Source: an uncultured Bacteroidaceae bacterium
GTDB taxonomy: Bacteria; Bacteroidota; Bacteroidia; Bacteroidales; Bacteroidaceae
DNA length: 12,201 nt
Direction of reading: 5' to 3'
NCBI GenBank assembly: GCA_904502185.1
Contig: CAJGDX010000067.1
Span: forward strand, 1-12,201
The notes under the pieces were generated by a model that saw nothing but the letters and a program-made list of their open reading frames with translations, was not told the origin of the DNA and made no database searches. Below are positions 1 to 5,975 of the stretch, piece by piece (position 1 is the first letter of the stretch; each line of letters opens with the position of its first letter). The translations under genes and the position numbers were made by a program.

Positions 1-122
1 ATAGCAACCTTTGCACTCAAATTAACCAGCGTTCATTGAAACGATTTTGCAGAAATTTTTGCAACTTTGGAAATTCAATTTGTATAAACTTCTCAAAATC
101 AATCAAATAAAAAGTATTGGTT

Positions 123-140
123 TGCGCCCTATCAGGCGCA
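123..140. repeat. Small GC-rich hairpin in left intergenic region
   Basis: Six-base arms TGCGCC and GGCGCA flank the loop CTATCA. No T tract follows on either strand, so it does not look like a terminator by itself. It lies in 1-290, where I see no convincing gene. Just upstream (about 5-12) the first bases of the window resemble a Bacteroidetes -7 element (AACCTTTG), but no gene follows it. Confidence 0.4.
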
Positions 141-149
141 CGATTGAAC

Positions 150-185
150 AAAAGAGGATAATTCGAAAGAATTTTCCTCTTTTTT
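150..185 (+). terminator. Hairpin with GAAA tetraloop, terminator-like
   Basis: Arms 150-164 and 169-183 pair over 15 positions with a single T/T mismatch and enclose a C-GAAA-G tetraloop. The 3' arm runs into a T tract on the plus strand. This is the form of an intrinsic terminator, but no gene that it would end is visible in the window; the gene may lie to the left or be gone. Confidence 0.55.
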
Positions 186-282
186 ATTGTATTAATAGAC
201 AATGCTTGCAGCAATGAGTCGCGTGAAGCGAGGGATGCGATAAGCAAGCGTTGTCAATTTTCGGAAGAATTTTCCTCTTTTT
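167..282. repeat. 18-bp direct repeats bounding a 98-bp unit
   Basis: AAGAATTTTCCTCTTTTT occurs at 167-184 and again at 265-282, a 98-bp period. The first copy forms the 3' arm of the tetraloop hairpin at 150-183. The second copy has no matching 5' arm, so the unit between them looks inserted or partially duplicated. The unit holds a long inverted repeat (198-255). Confidence 0.5.
198..255. repeat. Inverted repeat with 12-bp arms
   Basis: Arms 198-209 (GACAATGCTTGC) and 244-255 (GCAAGCGTTGTC) pair over 12 positions with one G-T pair. The 34-nt interior contains a small TCGC/GCGA hairpin (219-222 with 228-231). It could be a folded RNA, a cruciform, or the end structure of a small non-autonomous element. 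Nothing in the sequence decides between these. Confidence 0.4.
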
Positions 283-325
283 CTTTTTTACAGGAACTAT
301 CCATAATTTTGTGTAAATAGAGATT

Positions 326-360
326 ACAGGGTCCCCAAAAAACGAACTCTGTGATTTTTT
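326..360 (+). terminator. Terminator-like hairpin inside IS relic
   Basis: Arms 326-332 (ACAGGGT) and 346-352 (ACTCTGT) pair over seven positions with one G-T pair; GATTTTTT follows. It stands between the IS terminus and the transposase start. Insertion sequences commonly use such a site to block transcription entering from outside. Confidence 0.45.
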
Positions 361-387
361 ATTAACCACTTTGCAACACACATTATT

Positions 388-494
388 ATGAAGAAAGAAG
401 ATCACAACGCAGCCCCGACTCAGTATTGACAAAAGAGTTTCTCAGTCAATTCAAGACCGAAGATGATGTAAGTAAGTTCTTGACTAGGCTGTGA
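388..494 (+). pseudogene. Transposase N-terminus, frameshifted and truncated (IS256-like)
   Basis: Reading from ATG 388 gives MKKEDHNAAPTQY and then a stop at 427. A frame shifted by one base (from 426) continues as LTKEFLSQFKTEDDVSKFLT followed by RL and a stop at 492-494. Adding one T at about 426 would join the two into one sensible N-terminus. The segment FLxQFKTEDDVSxFL is like the first helix of IS256-family (mutator-type) transposases in Bacteroidetes. The DDE catalytic region is missing entirely. I infer a single-base deletion plus a 3' truncation at the border of the hipBA promoter repeat; no function is expected. Confidence 0.5.
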
Positions 495-551
495 AAAATA
501 TTCAAGTAAACTTGATATTTATCGCTCGTTTATTGACATCTTTGAGATAAA
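488..551 (+). repeat. Operator/promoter repeat, copy 1
   Basis: The first 47 bases are identical to 572-618. With the following stretch, 59 of 64 positions match. It holds the palindrome TCAAGT-AA-ACTTGA (502-515) and a -7-like CATCTTTG (537-544), one base off the Bacteroidetes consensus. The start-to-start distance to copy 2 is 84 bp. It probably acts as an upstream repressor site, with at most a weak promoter. Confidence 0.8.
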
Positions 552-571
552 TCTCCAAGATACTTTCACTC

Positions 572-635
572 GCTGTGAAAAATATTCAAGTAAACTTGAT
601 ATTTATCGCTCGTTTATTCGTATCTTTGCAATAAA
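572..635 (+). repeat. Operator/promoter repeat, copy 2
   Basis: This is the copy next to hipB. It has the same 47-base core and palindrome (586-599) as copy 1, and its -7 box is a perfect TAnnTTTG. The five differences from copy 1 lie next to the -7 box, three just before it (g/c, a/g, c/t, the last changing CATCTTTG to TATCTTTG) and two just after; none is in the palindrome. Confidence 0.8.
586..628 (+). promoter_or_regulatory. Predicted hipBA promoter with overlapping palindromic operator
   Basis: TATCTTTG at 621-628 matches the -7 consensus of the Bacteroidetes primary sigma factor. A -33-like CTTG (595-598) lies 22 nt upstream, slightly longer than usual, inside the right arm of the palindrome TCAAGT-AA-ACTTGA (586-599). 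A repressor bound there would block polymerase. Self-repression by HipB, alone or with HipA, at inverted repeats is the known mode in this family; that HipB binds this palindrome is inferred. The predicted leader before ATG 672 is about 35-40 nt. Confidence 0.65.
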
Positions 636-671
636 CAAAATATTATTTGTTGACCAATAATAATCGCTATT

Positions 672-989
672 ATGAACAATATATTATTGCTTAACACAGA
701 AACCCCGAATGAAAAATCCATTCATATAGCATCAAGGGTAAAGGCTCGTCGATTGGAACTCAATCTGACACAAGAGGGGTTGGCAAACCGTGCCGGTATC
801 AAGTTCGCGACCTATCGCCGTTTTGAACAGACTGGCGAGATTTCATTACGAGGTCTTCTTCAAATAGCCTTCGCACTGAACGCTCTGTCCGATTTTGATG
901 CACTATTTGCACAAAAACAATATCAAACACTTGATGATGTGTTGAATGAGCAGAACGGAAATCGCAAAAGAGGAAAGAAAAATGAATAG
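672..989 (+). CDS. hipB: HipB-type antitoxin, XRE-family repressor
   Basis: This 105-residue protein has a Cro/C1-type helix-turn-helix at about residues 20-75. It includes VKARRLELNLTQEGLANRAG, then a recognition-helix region with FATYRRFEQTG and ISLRGLLQIAFAL. The C-terminal tail is basic (NRKRGKKNE). In HipBA systems the antitoxin dimer binds the kinase, neutralises it and represses the operon. The gene overlaps hipA by 8 bp, fitting translational coupling and balanced production. A perfect -7 box and palindrome lie just upstream. ATG 672 is the first in-frame start after the promoter and has no clear Shine-Dalgarno, as is normal here. The partner role follows from position and family; the fold itself is clear. 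Confidence 0.85.
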   Translation: MNNILLLNTETPNEKSIHIASRVKARRLELNLTQEGLANRAGIKFATYRRFEQTGEISLRGLLQIAFALNALSDFDALFAQKQYQTLDDVLNEQNGNRKRGKKNE

Positions 990-2070
990 TATCAAGCAGA
1001 TTGAGGTTATATATAACAAATTATTGGTTGGCCACCTGGCTCTTACCAAAGAGGGTTTATGCGCATTCGAGTATTCAGCAGTTTGGCTTGCATCGGGCTT
1101 TTCAATTTCCCCGTTTGAGTTGCCGCTTCGCAGTGGCGTATTCGTTGCCAGACCAAGACCTTTTAATGGAGGTTTTGGAGTTTTTGACGACTGTCTGCCC
1201 GATGGTTGGGGACAGCTTATTCTTGACAGGTATTTACAACTGCAAGGAATAAACCCTCGCAGTCTTACGATACTGGACCGACTTGCGTTGGTGGGTTCTA
1301 CCGGCCGTGGAGCATTGGAGTTCAGACCTGACAAGAGCGTGATTACAGAGCAAGAATATGCCGATTTTGAGAAATTGGCAGTGGAGGCAGAGCGTATACT
1401 TGACAGCGACGATTATACAGGCGAAGGACTAGAGGAATTTCAGCACCGTGGAGGCTCGCCCGGTGGTGCACGGCCAAAGATTTTCACGCGTTACGACGGC
1501 AAAGAATGGCTTGTAAAGTTCCGTACAAAGCAAGACCCGGCGCACATTGGTCGCGAAGAGTATAAGCACTCCCTGTTAGCCCGGCAGTGTGGCATTGAAA
1601 TGCCAAAAACACACCTTTTCGAGGATAAATATTTTGGCGTACAACGCTTTGACCGTACACCCGAGAAGAGATTGCATGTAGTGAGCATTGCCGGCCTTAT
1701 ATGCGCGGACTATCGCATACCAAGCATTGACTACTCTCATATATTCCAAGTATGTGCTGCACTTACTCACAACATGGCAGAACTGTGGAAAGTGTATCGC
1801 TTGATGGTGTTCAATTATCTGATAGAAAACAAGGATGACCATGCCAAAAACTTCGCCTTTATATATAGTGATGGTGAATGGCATTTTTCGCCGGCCTACG
1901 ATATTTTGCCAAGCGATGGCATGAACGGATATCGCACAACATCCATTAATGATAGCATTGAACCATCAAAAGCGGACCTGATAGCCGTTGCGACAAAAGC
2001 CGGGCTTAACAAGAAAGAAGCTGAAGAGATATATGAATCAATTCACGCAACAATAAGAAAACAAGGATAA
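982..2070 (+). CDS. hipA: HipA-type serine/threonine kinase toxin
   Basis: The start at 982 is preferred over an upstream ATG at 946, because AGGAAAG sits just before 982 and the family homology begins there; this gives 362 residues. An N-terminal subdomain (about 1-105, with FGVFDDCLPDGWG) precedes the kinase. Visible motifs: GGSPGGARPK, with Ser159 in the loop matching the autophosphorylated Ser of E. coli HipA; WLVKF with the ATP-contacting Lys179; NKDDHAKN (283-290) as catalytic loop; and SPAYD with the metal-binding Asp307. All core residues are present, so it should be active. HipA of E. coli phosphorylates GltX and causes growth arrest; the target here is unknown. It is a single full-length chain, unlike the split HipST kinases. 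A perfect 15-bp hairpin follows the stop. Confidence 0.88.
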   Translation: MNSIKQIEVIYNKLLVGHLALTKEGLCAFEYSAVWLASGFSISPFELPLRSGVFVARPRPFNGGFGVFDDCLPDGWGQLILDRYLQLQGINPRSLTILDRLALVGSTGRGALEFRPDKSVITEQEYADFEKLAVEAERILDSDDYTGEGLEEFQHRGGSPGGARPKIFTRYDGKEWLVKFRTKQDPAHIGREEYKHSLLARQCGIEMPKTHLFEDKYFGVQRFDRTPEKRLHVVSIAGLICADYRIPSIDYSHIFQVCAALTHNMAELWKVYRLMVFNYLIENKDDHAKNFAFIYSDGEWHFSPAYDILPSDGMNGYRTTSINDSIEPSKADLIAVATKAGLNKKEAEEIYESIHATIRKQG

Positions 2071-2092
2071 CGACACTGACTCCGTAAGGATA

Positions 2093-2126
2093 ACAAGCCA
2101 CGATGCCAATCGGCATCGTGGCTTGT
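2093..2126. terminator. 15-bp perfect hairpin after hipA
   Basis: Arms 2093-2107 and 2112-2126 pair perfectly around an AATC loop, 23 nt after the hipA stop. The T tract on the plus strand is weak (ATTAAAT), so termination efficiency is uncertain. It also lies downstream of the minus-strand BspA remnant and may have served both genes. Confidence 0.65.
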
Positions 2127-2167
2127 ATTAAATATCAAAATGTTTTGTTTTTGTGGAGCATCCCTTG

Positions 2168-2410
2168 TTACATTTCTATAATATATTGGTGAAGTTCTTC
2201 GGGTAAGAGTTGCTTATAATGCTCGGCCGTGCCAACTGGTACGTTTATCACCTTAAACGACCCGCAACCATCGAAAACCCTCTCTTCTATTATCGTCACA
2301 TCTTTGGGAAAAGTAATGCTTGTCAAAGCGATGCAACCTTGAAAAGCAGAGTCACATATCGCTGTTACATTCTCAGGAATGCAGATGCAAGTATAGCAAC
2401 AACAGACAAT
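2168..2410 (-). pseudogene. C-terminal remnant of a BspA-like leucine-rich-repeat protein
   Basis: The minus strand is open from just after an in-frame stop (2411-2413) down to TAA at 2168-2170. The translation has the BspA/LRR_5 pattern: CIPENVTAICDSAFQGC, then ALTSITFPKDVTIIEERVFD, then GCGSFKVINVPVGTAEHYKQ and LLPEELHQYIIEM. The last part is the usual closing segment of these surface proteins (V-P-x-G-T-x-x-x-Y-x-x-L-L-P). No start codon exists before the final Met, and there is no signal peptide or repeat array upstream. About 81 codons remain of a protein normally several hundred residues long. The plus-strand frame across this region is a shadow. BspA-like proteins are secreted or surface-bound and linked to adhesion; this copy is dead. 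Confidence 0.75.
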
Positions 2411-2476
2411 TTAACAGAATTTGCAAAACATTGGAAAATAGCGGATAAACACAAACAGTTTCTAAAAAAATCTATT

Positions 2477-2484
2477 TATTTTTG
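2477..2484 (+). promoter_or_regulatory. -7 promoter element upstream of GH92 gene
   Basis: TATTTTTG fits TAnnTTTG exactly and would give a leader of about 85 nt before ATG 2576. No clear -33 TTTG lies at the expected 19-21 nt upstream. The region is very AT-rich, so chance matches are likely. Confidence 0.35.
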
Positions 2485-2575
2485 TAAATCTTACCATTTT
2501 TGGGGCATAGAGCCAATTTAACAAGCAATTAACCTACCGTATTTGTAAGTAGAATTCACTAAATATTTTAAACGT

Positions 2576-4819
2576 ATGAATAGATTCAAGAAAATTTGGG
2601 CGTTTTTGGCTGTGGCAGCACTTATCTGTGCATGTGGCGGCAAAGGTCAAAAGGAGTATGTGGACTATGTCAATCCCTACATAGGAAACATCAGCCATCT
2701 GCTGGTTCCCACCTACCCCACCATTCAGTTGCCTAACAGTATGCTGCGTGTATATCCCGGACGCTCCGACTACACATCAGAGCGAGTGAACGGATTGCCC
2801 GTTGTAGTCACCAACCACCGCGAACGTTCGGCATTCAACCTGACACCCTATCAGGGCGAGGAGCTGAAGAATGTACGTTCCTACACCTACGACAACGAGA
2901 AGATAACACCATATTCGTTCTCGACAGAGCTCGACGACAACAGCATGGCAGTTAAATATGCCTTGTCGCATCAGTCGGCTATCTACAACATTGAGTTCCG
3001 CAGCGCAGACAAGCCTGTGTACATTATGGTGAACAGCAAGAATGGAGCTATGCACGCCGATGCAAAAGGCATCAGCGGTCATCAGCGTCTGAGCGGCAAC
3101 ACAAACGTGTATCTCTACATAGAGCCCGAACAGACACCCATCGAGGCTGCCATCCTCGAGGATAGCAAGTTGGCAGCAAAAAGCGATGCCGAAGGAGAGA
3201 ATGTTTGTGCAGTGTGGCGTTTCGCCGATGGCACAAAGCAGGTGAACCTGCGTTACGGTATCTCTTTCATCAGCTGCGAGCAGGCAAAGAAGAACCTCGA
3301 ACGCGAACAGAAAAACTTCGATGTTGATGCACTTGCTGCTGCCGGTCGCGAGGTATGGAACCGCGCCCTTTCACGCATTGCTGTAGAGGGTGGCACAGAG
3401 GACGAGAAGACCGTTCTCTATTCATCATATTACCGCACATTCGAGCGTCCTATCTGCATGAGCGAGGATGGCCGTTACTTCAGTGCTTTCGATGGTAAGG
3501 TACACGAGGACAATGGTGTTCCTTTCTACACCGACGACTGGATTTGGGACACCTATCGTGCAGCACATCCGCTCCGTCTGCTCATCGACCAGGATATTGA
3601 GGAGTACATAATCGACTCATACCTGCGCATGGCTGAACAGATGGGCAACATGTGGATGCCCACCTTCCCCGAGGTAATTGGTGACACACGCCGCATGAAC
3701 TCCAACCATGCTGTTGTTACCGTAGCCGATGCTTTGGCAAAGGGACTTAAAGTTGACCTTGAGAAGGCTTACGAGGCTTGCCGCAAGGGTATCGAAGAGA
3801 AGACACTTGCACCCTGGAACTCTGCACCTGCCGGATGGATTGACAGCTTCTACCACGCTAAGGGATATATTCCTGCCCTTCGCAAGGGTGAACCCGAGAA
3901 CGACCCCAATGTGACTCCTTGGGAGAAACGTCAGCCTATTGCTGTTACCCTGGGTACAGCCTACGACCAGTGGTGTCTCCACCTGTTGGCTAAGGCACTG
4001 GGCAAGGACGAAGAGGCTGCATATTATCTGAAGTGCGCACGCAACTATCGCAATGTGTTCAACCCCGAAACATCATTCTTCCATCCCAAGGACAAGGATG
4101 GCAACTGGATAGAGCCTTTCGACTACCGTTTCTCAGGCGGCATGGGCGCACGCGAGTTCTATGGCGAGAACAATGGCTGGGTATACCGCTGGGATGTTCC
4201 CCACAATGTTGCCGACCTTGTTGCGCTGATGGGCGGAAAGGAAAAGTTTGTTGCCAACCTCGACCAGACCTTCTCTGAGCCCTTGGGAATGAGCAAGTTC
4301 ATATTCTATTCACAGCTGCCCGACCACACAGGTAACGTAGGTCAGTTCTCTATGGCAAACGAGCCCTCGCTGCACATACCTTATCTCTACAACTATGCAG
4401 GCGCTCCCTGGAAGACACAGAAGCGCATACGCCAGATGCTGAAGACATGGTTCCGCAACGACCTCATGGGTATTCCCGGCGACGAGGATGGCGGCGGTAT
4501 GACCTCTTTCGTGGTATTCTCTTCATTGGGATTCTACCCTGTAACACCCGGTTCTGCATCGTACAACATCGGTAGCCCGCTGTTTACCAATGCCAAGATT
4601 ACTCTGAGCAACGGCAAGATATTCGAAATTGAGGCTGTAAACGCTTCTACCGAGAATAAGTATATTCAGTCGGCTACACTCAACGGACAGGAGTGGAACA
4701 AGCCCTGGTTCAGCCACGACGACATTAAGGATGGTGCCAAGCTTGTGCTGATCATGGGTGACAAGCCCAACAAGGAATGGGGAAGCGCTGATGGTGCTGT
4801 ACCTCCTTCAATTGACTAA
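2576..4819 (+). CDS. GH92-family glycosidase (alpha-mannosidase type), lipoprotein
   Basis: The 747-residue product begins with a lipoprotein signal ending ICAC, with Cys20 as the probable lipid anchor. The following GGKGQ lacks the acidic lipoprotein export signal, so it may face the periplasm. GH92 hallmarks are present: WDTYR (324-328), NEPS with the likely general acid Glu596, HIPYLYNYAGAPWKTQ, and IPGDEDGGGM with Asp636/Asp638 as likely base, then SLGFYPV. GH92 enzymes are calcium-dependent exo-alpha-mannosidases that invert configuration and trim N-glycans or yeast mannan. The N-terminal domain is unusual: DYVNPYIG is kept, but the usual GHGH...PFG stretch is replaced by NISHLLVPTYPTIQLPNSML, and NEPSHH reads NEPSLH (Leu599). 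This points to a divergent subgroup whose linkage preference cannot be read here. The gene converges on rokA-manA, which suggests use of the released mannose. Confidence 0.88.
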   Translation: MNRFKKIWAFLAVAALICACGGKGQKEYVDYVNPYIGNISHLLVPTYPTIQLPNSMLRVYPGRSDYTSERVNGLPVVVTNHRERSAFNLTPYQGEELKNVRSYTYDNEKITPYSFSTELDDNSMAVKYALSHQSAIYNIEFRSADKPVYIMVNSKNGAMHADAKGISGHQRLSGNTNVYLYIEPEQTPIEAAILEDSKLAAKSDAEGENVCAVWRFADGTKQVNLRYGISFISCEQAKKNLEREQKNFDVDALAAAGREVWNRALSRIAVEGGTEDEKTVLYSSYYRTFERPICMSEDGRYFSAFDGKVHEDNGVPFYTDDWIWDTYRAAHPLRLLIDQDIEEYIIDSYLRMAEQMGNMWMPTFPEVIGDTRRMNSNHAVVTVADALAKGLKVDLEKAYEACRKGIEEKTLAPWNSAPAGWIDSFYHAKGYIPALRKGEPENDPNVTPWEKRQPIAVTLGTAYDQWCLHLLAKALGKDEEAAYYLKCARNYRNVFNPETSFFHPKDKDGNWIEPFDYRFSGGMGAREFYGENNGWVYRWDVPHNVADLVALMGGKEKFVANLDQTFSEPLGMSKFIFYSQLPDHTGNVGQFSMANEPSLHIPYLYNYAGAPWKTQKRIRQMLKTWFRNDLMGIPGDEDGGGMTSFVVFSSLGFYPVTPGSASYNIGSPLFTNAKITLSNGKIFEIEAVNASTENKYIQSATLNGQEWNKPWFSHDDIKDGAKLVLIMGDKPNKEWGSADGAVPPSID

Positions 4820-4832
4820 TGTGAGCATATAT

Positions 4833-4861
4833 CAGATGAGGGCTCTTGCAGCCCTCATCTG
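4833..4861. terminator. 12-bp hairpin after GH92 gene
   Basis: Arms 4833-4844 (CAGATGAGGGCT) and 4850-4861 pair perfectly around a 5-nt loop, 13 nt after the GH92 stop. No strong T tract follows on the plus strand (ACTGCTTTC). It stands in tandem with the stronger hairpin at 4923-4964. Confidence 0.6.
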
Positions 4862-4922
4862 ACTGCTTTCAATACATAAGCAGGCGTTTGACGGATAACC
4901 GCACAGCGCAACCTCAGACGCA

Positions 4923-4964
4923 AAAAATAATCCGACGACTTTTAAAGGTCGTCGGATTATTTTT
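4923..4964. terminator. Bidirectional terminator between GH92 gene and manA
   Basis: Arms 4923-4939 and 4948-4964 pair perfectly over 17 bp around an 8-nt loop. The arms carry A5 on the left and T5 on the right, so each strand shows a GC-rich stem followed by a T run. It lies 24 nt after the manA stop on the minus strand and serves both convergent genes. Confidence 0.85.
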
Positions 4965-4988
4965 GTATGCAAGTATACGAATACTCTA

Positions 4989-5948
4989 TCAGTTTATGTG
5001 AGTCTCCAGCAGCTTTATGTTGCCATCCACCTGCAGAGTTTTATTCTCGGCTGCGATGAGCAGTGTATCTCCTGCCTTTACGCTCACAGCTTCACCATCG
5101 TCTGTGGTCACCGTGCCTTCGCCCTTCAGCACTATAAGCACTACGAAGGTGTCCTGATTGATGGCATCAATTTCGGTAGCACTGTCAATGTCGTAGACGC
5201 TTGTGGTGAAGTAGGGACAATCGGCTATCTCCACTGCCTTGTTCTTGCAGGGGGTGTACTGTGTGCGATAGTCGTCGTACACGGTGTAGTCGATAGCCTC
5301 GGCAGCCTCTTCGGTGTGCAGCTGGCGGTAGTTACCATCCTTGTCCTTGCGCTTGAAGTCGTAGATGCGATAGGTAACATCGCTTGTCTGCTGAATCTCG
5401 GCAAGGAAACATCCTGCACCGATAGCGTGGATGCGTCCTGCGGGAAGGAAGAACACATCGTCCTCTTTAACGGGGTATTGTGCCAATGCGTCGCAGATGC
5501 TGCCATCCTCCACCATTGCCTTGTACTGCTCGGGGGTTATCTGCTGCTTCAGTCCGCTGTAGAGTTTGGCATCGGCATCCGACTGCATCAGGTACCACAT
5601 TTCGGTCTTTCCACGCATCCTGCCCTGACGCAAAGCTGTCTCGTCGTCGGGGTGCACCTGGATGGAGAGGTCCTGTCGTGCATCGATGAACTTTATGAGC
5701 AGGGGGAACTCGTTGCCGAAACGTTCGTAGTTGGCTTTTCCCACGAGCTTCTCCTTGTACTCTGCCACCAGGGTATTGAGTGACTTGTCCTCCATAGTGG
5801 CGCACAGTGTCTGGTCGCTTGCGACACCTGAAAGTTCCCAGCTCTCGCCTATGTTAGGAGTATTGCAGTCAAGCTGCTTGAAAGGGACAATTTTGTCACC
5901 ACCCCAGAGAATCTGCTTGAGTATAGGTTGAAATTGTAATATTTTCAT
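4989..5948 (-). CDS. manA: Mannose-6-phosphate isomerase, class I (small type)
   Basis: The 319-residue enzyme is predicted to interconvert mannose-6-phosphate and fructose-6-phosphate in the cytosol, linking mannose to glycolysis and to GDP-mannose supply. The zinc ligands of the cupin site are in place: Gln97 and His99 in IQVHPDD, Glu116 in GKTEMWYL, and His174 in GRIHAIGAG. The catalytic arginine is probably Arg195 in TYRIYDF. The length matches the short Bacillus-type ManA rather than the longer E. coli enzyme. The start is ATG at 5946-5948. The gene follows rokA by 27 nt on the same strand, so the two are probably co-transcribed. A strong bidirectional terminator ends the unit. Confidence 0.93.
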   Translation of the reverse strand: MKILQFQPILKQILWGGDKIVPFKQLDCNTPNIGESWELSGVASDQTLCATMEDKSLNTLVAEYKEKLVGKANYERFGNEFPLLIKFIDARQDLSIQVHPDDETALRQGRMRGKTEMWYLMQSDADAKLYSGLKQQITPEQYKAMVEDGSICDALAQYPVKEDDVFFLPAGRIHAIGAGCFLAEIQQTSDVTYRIYDFKRKDKDGNYRQLHTEEAAEAIDYTVYDDYRTQYTPCKNKAVEIADCPYFTTSVYDIDSATEIDAINQDTFVVLIVLKGEGTVTTDDGEAVSVKAGDTLLIAAENKTLQVDGNIKLLETHIN

Positions 5949-5975
5949 CTTTTATCTATACTGATTTCGTATATT

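Larger units (their letters stand above)
291..494 (+). mobile_element. IS256-family-like insertion sequence relic (left end)
   Basis: The stretch 291-320 resembles an IS256-type terminal inverted repeat as I remember it; the shared part is the TAATT-TGTGTAAA core at about 303-316. An internal terminator-like hairpin (326-352) and the start of a transposase frame (388) follow in the order expected of such an element. The transposase similarity stops at about 491, just where the 64-bp promoter repeat of hipBA begins (488). The rest of the element and its right end are absent from the window. What is visible is a dead left end. The family assignment rests on memory of IS256 ends and N-termini and needs a database comparison. 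Confidence 0.5.

Noticed and set aside
17..247. A 76-codon minus-strand frame at the left end
   Set aside because: It runs through the tetraloop hairpin and the inverted repeat; the translation is low-complexity and basic with no family signal.
488..635. CRISPR array
   Set aside because: Only two copies of a 64-bp unit exist, each with a palindrome and promoter box, directly before a transcription-regulator operon, and no cas genes are present.
946..981. Upstream ATG at 946 as the start of hipA
   Set aside because: It would add 12 residues overlapping hipB without homology; ATG 982 has AGGAAAG at good spacing and starts the family-like sequence.
2210..2521. A 103-codon plus-strand frame upstream of the GH92 gene
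   Set aside because: The minus strand of the same stretch reads as a BspA-type leucine-rich-repeat C-terminus; the plus-strand translation has no family features.
4998..5783. A 261-codon plus-strand frame opposite manA
   Set aside because: It is antisense to an intact ManA with all zinc ligands, and the Cys/Val-rich translation resembles nothing.
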